DNA from: Eledone cirrhosa
Taxonomy: Eukaryota > Mollusca > Cephalopoda > Octopoda > Eledonidae
DNA: 64,000 nt
Direction: 5' to 3'
NCBI GenBank assembly: GCA_964016885.1
Contig: OZ024740.1
Location: 198,675,582-198,739,581, forward strand
Below the pieces are notes generated by a model, which worked only from the letters and a program-made list of their open reading frames with translations, made no database searches and was not told where the DNA came from. Position numbers and translations under genes: made by a program. Every line of letters starts with the position of its first letter. Position 1 is the first letter of the stretch. Below, piece by piece: positions 59,345 to 64,000 of the stretch.

Positions 59345-60590
59345 CTACCCACCCGGGTCATGAGAGGGTTTGAGGGCGAGGTATGTCCTACGCAATTGGT
59401 GTTTACATGCAGTTACAAGTTCGTCTTTTTTGTTTAGGACTAGGTCCTTCGTGAACAGGATTTGTAATGTTTCCTCCGAGTATAAGTAACATGGACGGCG
59501 TCTTCTCGAGTAGGAGTTACCCCAGGACAGTAAGCTCCAAGTAAGATTGTATGTTATGTTATTATCTTGGAGGTCCCAGATGTTGCCCGAAAGTGTAGTG
59601 GCATGCCGCCGTTCCGAGTTTCGGAACGTATGTCGGTGCTGGTAGAGCCGGGTCTTAAAGTCACAAGCGTTTAATCCTATAGAGGCTGTGTTGGAGGTTT
59701 CCGTCCTCACGTTACATTGGTAGATCAAGTTAAATTCTCGGCATCTGTTGTTGAGGGGGTACGTAGATCTATCAAGTCAGTTACACCTCCTAGTCGGCTC
59801 TCCACTAATGTCTAGGTTGTTTCTTCCATAGGGGTTGAGTTTCTTGTTGTCTGAGGAGGCGATATTTTGTGCGAAGTTGGGTGTGGCGCTGTAGGAGAGT
59901 TTGATAGTGTTTTTGTTGATCATGATGTGGTATCTGTGTTGTGGTGGGAAGTGTTTTTCGAGGAGCCTAAAGAAGATTTTTCCGATTGGTGTTGCCACCT
60001 CGGCATTGTAGCGACGGTTGAACCACGTTACGTGGCGTGAGCGGCGGCGTCGCCTGCTATTTCCGCTAAGGAAAGCTAAATAAAAGGAGATTTCCTCCCG
60101 AAAGCCGCTTCGCTTGAGGGCCTGGTTGTTTACGGACAAGATCTGTACTACTGGGGTTGTAGCCTTTTAGGGTAAGGAGCCCAACCTCTCGGTACAATCC
60201 ACCGCGGAATGCAGGAAACATTTCGGTGAGTTTATATAGTAAGAATAATCCTATAAGATCGGTCACCTCAACCGAATCGGTGGAGCCCATACTGACGTCG
60301 AAGGGGGAGTCGGGAGCTCTCTTTATCCACTTGGAGTTGTCTAAAAGGAGGACTGTCTTTCTGGCGTGGAGAATGATGTTTCTTTCCTAGTCGGTGATGG
60401 GTGTGAGTGTTTCGGCAAAGTCCAAAGCGGCGTAAGGAGCGGTAAGGTAATAGAGGCGTAATAGCTCTCTATGTCGAACTGGATGAAGTTGGTGTCCTAT
60501 TGGTTCTCAAAATTCCTGAACCATGAGATGACTTCCTGGGTGCCACCCCAGTAAATTATGTATAGCCTTGGCCGAAAACGCAATACCAAC
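59345..60590 (-). pseudogene. PLE 3 reverse transcriptase and endonuclease remnant
   Basis: The minus-strand order is: YWGGTQEVISWFRNFEN (60560), FIQFDIESYYASI (motif A, 60480), MGSTDSVEVTDLIGLFLL (motif B), GGLYREVGLL (motif C, YREV in place of YRDD), then VTWFNRRYN, KHFPPQHRY, NTIKLSYSATPN and finally IGLNACDFKTRLYQHR (endonuclease). Frames change at least four times. It is the same PLE type as 7290-9545 and the 2.2-3.9 kb copy. The 5' third of the gene is missing. Confidence 0.85.
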
Positions 60591-60994
60591 TAAAAATATA
60601 TTTAGACTCTAGACATTTTTTTTATTACTTTTTACTATTTAAATTTATTATTTTTCCTTTTTTTATTTATTATCTTTCATCTCAATTTATTAACCTTTTA
60701 ATTCTATAATGTTCCACTCTCAAATTTTTCCAGAATCCTTTTTCGCCTGCTTTCTAGCTAGCCTAATTTCATACACACTCCTTAGAATTTGCTGTATAGA
60801 ATTCATTTTCAACATTTGACCGGCTCCACCCACTCCTCATTGTTCTACAGCTAGGTTCAGTCACCCCCACCCCCCACCCACTGCCATGAAAGATTTAATT
60901 GTGTTTACAAACAATTTTGACCAATTCTTTTGACAACTACAATCTTCCCATATACCTTGAACAGTTCGGCTATTTATTACCATGCTAAACATTT

Positions 60995-61045
60995 TAATTT
61001 AGTCCAGAAATAGCAGTCGAAACGGCTTGAGCTCTGCCGTCGGGG
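60995..61045 (+). ncRNA. Hammerhead-like end of PLE 3 lacking CUGANGA
   Basis: GAAA is followed by stem ACGGC...GCCGT, then C and GGGGTTAAAT, which can pair imperfectly with ATTTAGTCC upstream: the arrangement of stem III, cleavage site and stem I. Only 13 bases separate stem I from GAAA and they lack the core, so it is a remnant or a different hairpin. Confidence 0.3.
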
Positions 61046-61137
61046 TTAAATATTTTCCTATTACCCACTCTAATCCCCTAAGTATTGAGTACTCTGGTGC
61101 GTTATGGTCCATCTGGTTCCTTACCACTCCTCCTTCG

Positions 61138-61320
<183 letters not shown>

Positions 61321-62210
61321 GGGGTGGATGTATGTGTGTGTATTCTTACATGTATATACATATATCCCAGTACAACCTGTCTTATGGTCGGGTCGTTGGC
61401 GACTAAACTGGCAACCCCGCCAAGGTTTCTTGGTGAGGAGGGTGACTTTGGACATCCTGCAGGACTAAAAACAAAACCTATCAAAGGGCAAAGGAACTCT
61501 TAAGAGTCAATGGCCATTCAAAATCACCGGGAGAGATGACCCATTAGCCTTTGTCAAGGCAGAATTCTAGGAGAAGGAAAACTCTGATATAACAACTGCA
61601 ACCCTGATGGTATCCAATGATGTTGACTTGTTTTCTTTTTGGTAAATATCATCTTGGTTAAGAGAGTGGGACTGGCTTTGTGCAGTGCCTTTGGTCACTA
61701 TAAAAGCTTCACGGCACAGGCATTGCTTTATATCTGGAGATCTCTCTGCACTTGTCGTCACATGGTACCATGGGCCCAGCACTACGTGTCAATAATTGTC
61801 ACAAGTGTAGTGTTTGTACCAGAATTTTCAAGTCGCTGGCTGGACTAAAAAGTCACACTCGTTCAGCCCATCGGTAAGGGTTCTCCCACATGGATATAAA
61901 GTAGTGGCCGTACTCGAAAACGAGTTGGCAGCCACCATATACACATATATACTACCACGCTCCCATTTGTTTGTGTGTGTATGTCTGTGTGGCCTCTATC
62001 ACTCCATTCAAGGAAAACTTCCTTCTTCTTATCTAGATTTATTTTGCTGTTACAATTGTTTTGTCATTAAAAATATATTTCCTAGTATGTTAAGATGCAT
62101 TAGAACTATACACCGATATACATGTAAATAGGAAAAAAATATTGAGAATGAAATATTTAATACAAAATCGGATGCTGTTTTTCTAAATTGAAAGACGATA
62201 CACCATTTTT
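61321..62210. other. No gene seen
   Basis: Mixed-composition DNA that may contain an old repeat (61380-61560, GC-richer). I cannot assign it. Confidence 0.45.
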
Positions 62211-62213
62211 ATC

Positions 62214-62475
62214 TTTCTTACTCTAATAGACATCTGAATATTATGTTGATTTTTCTCTAATAGACATCTGAACATTATGTTGATTTTGGCAGTATCGATA
62301 GAGGGTCGGACGCCATGCTTTGCAGCACAATTACGTCCCTTTACGGACTGAGTTCAAATCCCGCCGAGGTTAACTTTGCCTTTCACCCTTACGGGGTCGA
62401 TAAAATAAAGTACCAGTAATACACTGGTATAATTGCTGGCCTTGTGCCAAAAGTAGAAACAATTATGTTGATTTT
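62214..62475 (+). mobile_element. SINE family 1 in a tandem repeat, with target duplication
   Basis: ATTATGTTGATTTT at 62274-62287 and 62462-62475 flanks a plus-strand full-length copy: tRNA-like start 'ggcagtatcgatagagggtcgg', B box 'gagttcaaatcccgccgagg', body 'ataaagtaccagtaatac' and tail 'ccttgtgccaaaagtag'. A 36-base tandem duplication (ctctaatagacatctga...) precedes it at 62214-62280. Confidence 0.9.
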
Positions 62476-62774
62476 TCTCAAGACTCCGTTATAACTTTTG
62501 TTCTATGTTGTGTTAATAACTTTACCGTTTTATTGAGTGAGTTGCGTGGAACATAGCAATATTGTTTCAGCCGTAAATTGTGACTATCAAACAGTCATTT
62601 TATCTCAATCAGTAAAATACTGTCTAGATTCACTTAGACAAAACATTTGCAATATCTTTATGTGCACTCATCGACGCACACATATACATAACAACATATT
62701 GTTGTATGTATATATATATACATACATATATACATACAATCATACATACATACAAAGAACTATTGCTCCTACAT

Positions 62775-63300
62775 TACAACAAAAATATACGAAATAAACG
62801 AGGATATCTTTGAGACTGTGATAGCAAAACTCCAAGATAAGAAAAGACCAGGATGGTTGACATTAGCACACACAATACTAGTCCCCAAGAACAAAGACAC
62901 TCACTTGGCAAAAAACTACCGAACCGTTGCATGCCAGAACCTGATGTATAAGATATATATAGCCTACCTGAAGCTATTTCTCCAAGGTCACTGTGAAAAT
63001 AATTGGTTCTACTTTAGGCACAAGGCCAGCAAAAACCCAGTACATTACTGGTACTTTATTTTATCGACCCCGTAAGGATGAAAGGCAAAGTTAACCTCAG
63101 CGGGATTTGAACTCAGACTGTAAAGGGACGTAACTATGCTAGAAAGCATGGCGTCCAACCCTCTACCGATACAGACAATTCCCCGTCCTATGTGAAAATA
63201 ATAACATCATTACAGATGAACAAGAAGCTGGAAAGAAAGGCATTTGGGGGTGTGCTGAACAACTCCTAATCAACAAATCTCTCACATTGGATCATCCTAG
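62775..63300 (+). pseudogene. LINE RT fragment split by a SINE
   Basis: Before the SINE: AKLQDKKRPGWLTLAHTI, LVPKNKDTHLAKNYRTV, LMYKIYIAYLKLFLQGH and CENN. After it: NIITDEQEAGKKGIWG, CAEQLLINKSLTLD. Together they give the finger-palm part of a non-LTR RT, open in frame. The SINE at 62998-63190 sits inside. A TA tract at 62705-62745 lies upstream. Confidence 0.75.
62990..63203 (-). mobile_element. SINE family 1 nested in the LINE, with target duplication
   Basis: Complete reverse-oriented copy from 'ggttctactttaggcac' to 'gatacagacaattccccg', flanked by TGTGAAAATAAT at about 62990-63001 and 63190-63201. It proves that the SINE arrived after the LINE. Confidence 0.9.
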
Positions 63301-63690
63301 CAACATATGCATTCATGATCGTTTGCTGATAAACATGCAATTTTCATCCATGGGTTCACTGCGGTTCTGCTGGGCAAATTCCATCGGTGTGAGTTTTTGA
63401 CTATCATGCAGTGAATATCTTTCAAGAAGTTCCTCCCCATGATCTTATCTGTCTCATGCAGATAGACTTGTTCGATAGATGGGCACCTACACTTCGAGCT
63501 TTGTAAATGGTGTCGGAGGTATATGATGCGACATTCAAATGCTATCTGGACTAATGTTAGGCCCCTGCCTCCCTGCTTACGTTTCAAATAGAGGCGGTCT
63601 ATGTCACTGTTGATGTGGAGGTTTCTGGTGTTGTTTAGTATTTTTCGAATTCTAATATAGATAAAGAAAGTAGTCTATCTCGGACCAACA
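63297..63690 (-). pseudogene. LINE C-terminal segment, inverted
   Basis: The minus strand gives INSDIDRLYLKRKQGGRGL, then VQIAFECRIIYLRHHL, the segment that follows the RT in this type of LINE. It lies in opposite orientation to the fragments on either side. Confidence 0.75.
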
Positions 63691-64000
63691 ACCGCTATAT
63701 TGGCCCACGTTGAAGTATACGCTTTTGAATTCAAAGAACAGGAAATCAAAACAAAATACCTGATTCTCAAAAGAGATAGGGTTGCAAGCCTAACACTTAT
63801 ATGTGACAACAAGTGCAAACTCTACAGAATTAACATCGAAGATGTCACCCATGTCATAAGCAGCTGTCCAAATATATCATCGCGGTACTACCTGCCTATG
63901 AGGCATGATGTAGTGGCCAAAACACTGTACAATGCAATCCGTAGAAAAGAAAGTCCCAATAATAAACACATTAAAAGCTACAGCAATGTGGAAGACATAC
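63691..64000 (+). pseudogene. LINE extreme C-terminus, continues past window
   Basis: The plus strand gives CKLYRINIEDVTHVISSCP, then SSRYYLPMRHDVVAKTLYN and AIRRKES, the Cys/His-like end of the same LINE protein type. It runs off the window at 64000. Confidence 0.75.

Larger units (their letters stand above)
58587..61055 (-). mobile_element. Penelope-like element 3, decayed, with 0.5-kb inverted repeats
   Basis: 58587-59103 is the reverse complement of 60571-61055 apart from small changes (landmarks gtttaaccccgtcgg, ggcgaaaaaggattctgga, ttgcgttttcggcc). Between them a minus-strand RT and GIY-YIG remnant survives. The outer ends abut TA tracts at 58578 and 61138. Confidence 0.85.

Overview
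This window looks like intergenic DNA from a cephalopod, probably an octopus. The reasons are long (TA)n, (CA)n and trinucleotide arrays throughout, about twenty copies of one tRNA-derived SINE (head like a tRNA, body reading 'gccgaggttaactttgcc...ataaagtaccagtaa'), a second SINE family, Penelope-like elements (PLEs) and decayed LINEs. I recognise no host protein-coding exon, rRNA or functional tRNA gene. Most open frames are translated microsatellites (Tyr-Ile or Cys-Val runs).

Layout. 0.4-0.8 kb and 6.7-7.1 kb: two fold-back repeats of one family. 1.9-3.9 kb: decayed PLE on the minus strand. 4.2-5.0 kb: a tRNA-headed insert between 26-bp direct repeats, then a fold-back repeat. 7.15-10.2 kb: a PLE with one uninterrupted 751-codon frame (RT plus GIY-YIG endonuclease) between inverted terminal repeats. 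10.4-14 kb: microsatellites and hairpin repeats. 14.6-24.5 kb: SINEs, LINE scraps and quiet AT-rich DNA. 25.4-28.3 kb: microsatellites, a ribozyme-bearing repeat and a 27-bp minisatellite. 29.2-33.2 kb: a second PLE of the more usual Y-L-D-D type, flanked by inverted arms of about 1.1 kb. 35.75-37.8 kb: decayed PIF1-like helicase followed by a ubiquitin-specific-protease-like frame. 42.9-44.3 kb: fold-back with a ribozyme. 51.9-53.5 kb: LINE remnant. 54 kb: TA array punctuated by AAATACC. 55.5-57.3 kb: a 1.3-kb palindrome and a third ribozyme fold-back. 58.6-61.05 kb: a third decayed PLE between about 0.5-kb inverted repeats. 62.8-64 kb: a LINE scrambled by inversion and split by a SINE.

The most interesting pattern is a set of hammerhead ribozyme (HHR) motifs in PLE-related and fold-back repeats. 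At least seven sites have CUGANGA, GAAA and mutually complementary stem I strands, and in most of them stem III is a short palindrome suited to dimeric cleavage. Stems I, II and III differ in sequence between families but keep their pairing. Hammerheads in PLE terminal repeats are an established finding. What seems less described is small fold-back units carrying one hammerhead per arm in opposite orientation, almost always beside (TA)n tracts. PLE reverse transcriptase may mobilise them in trans, but that is inference.
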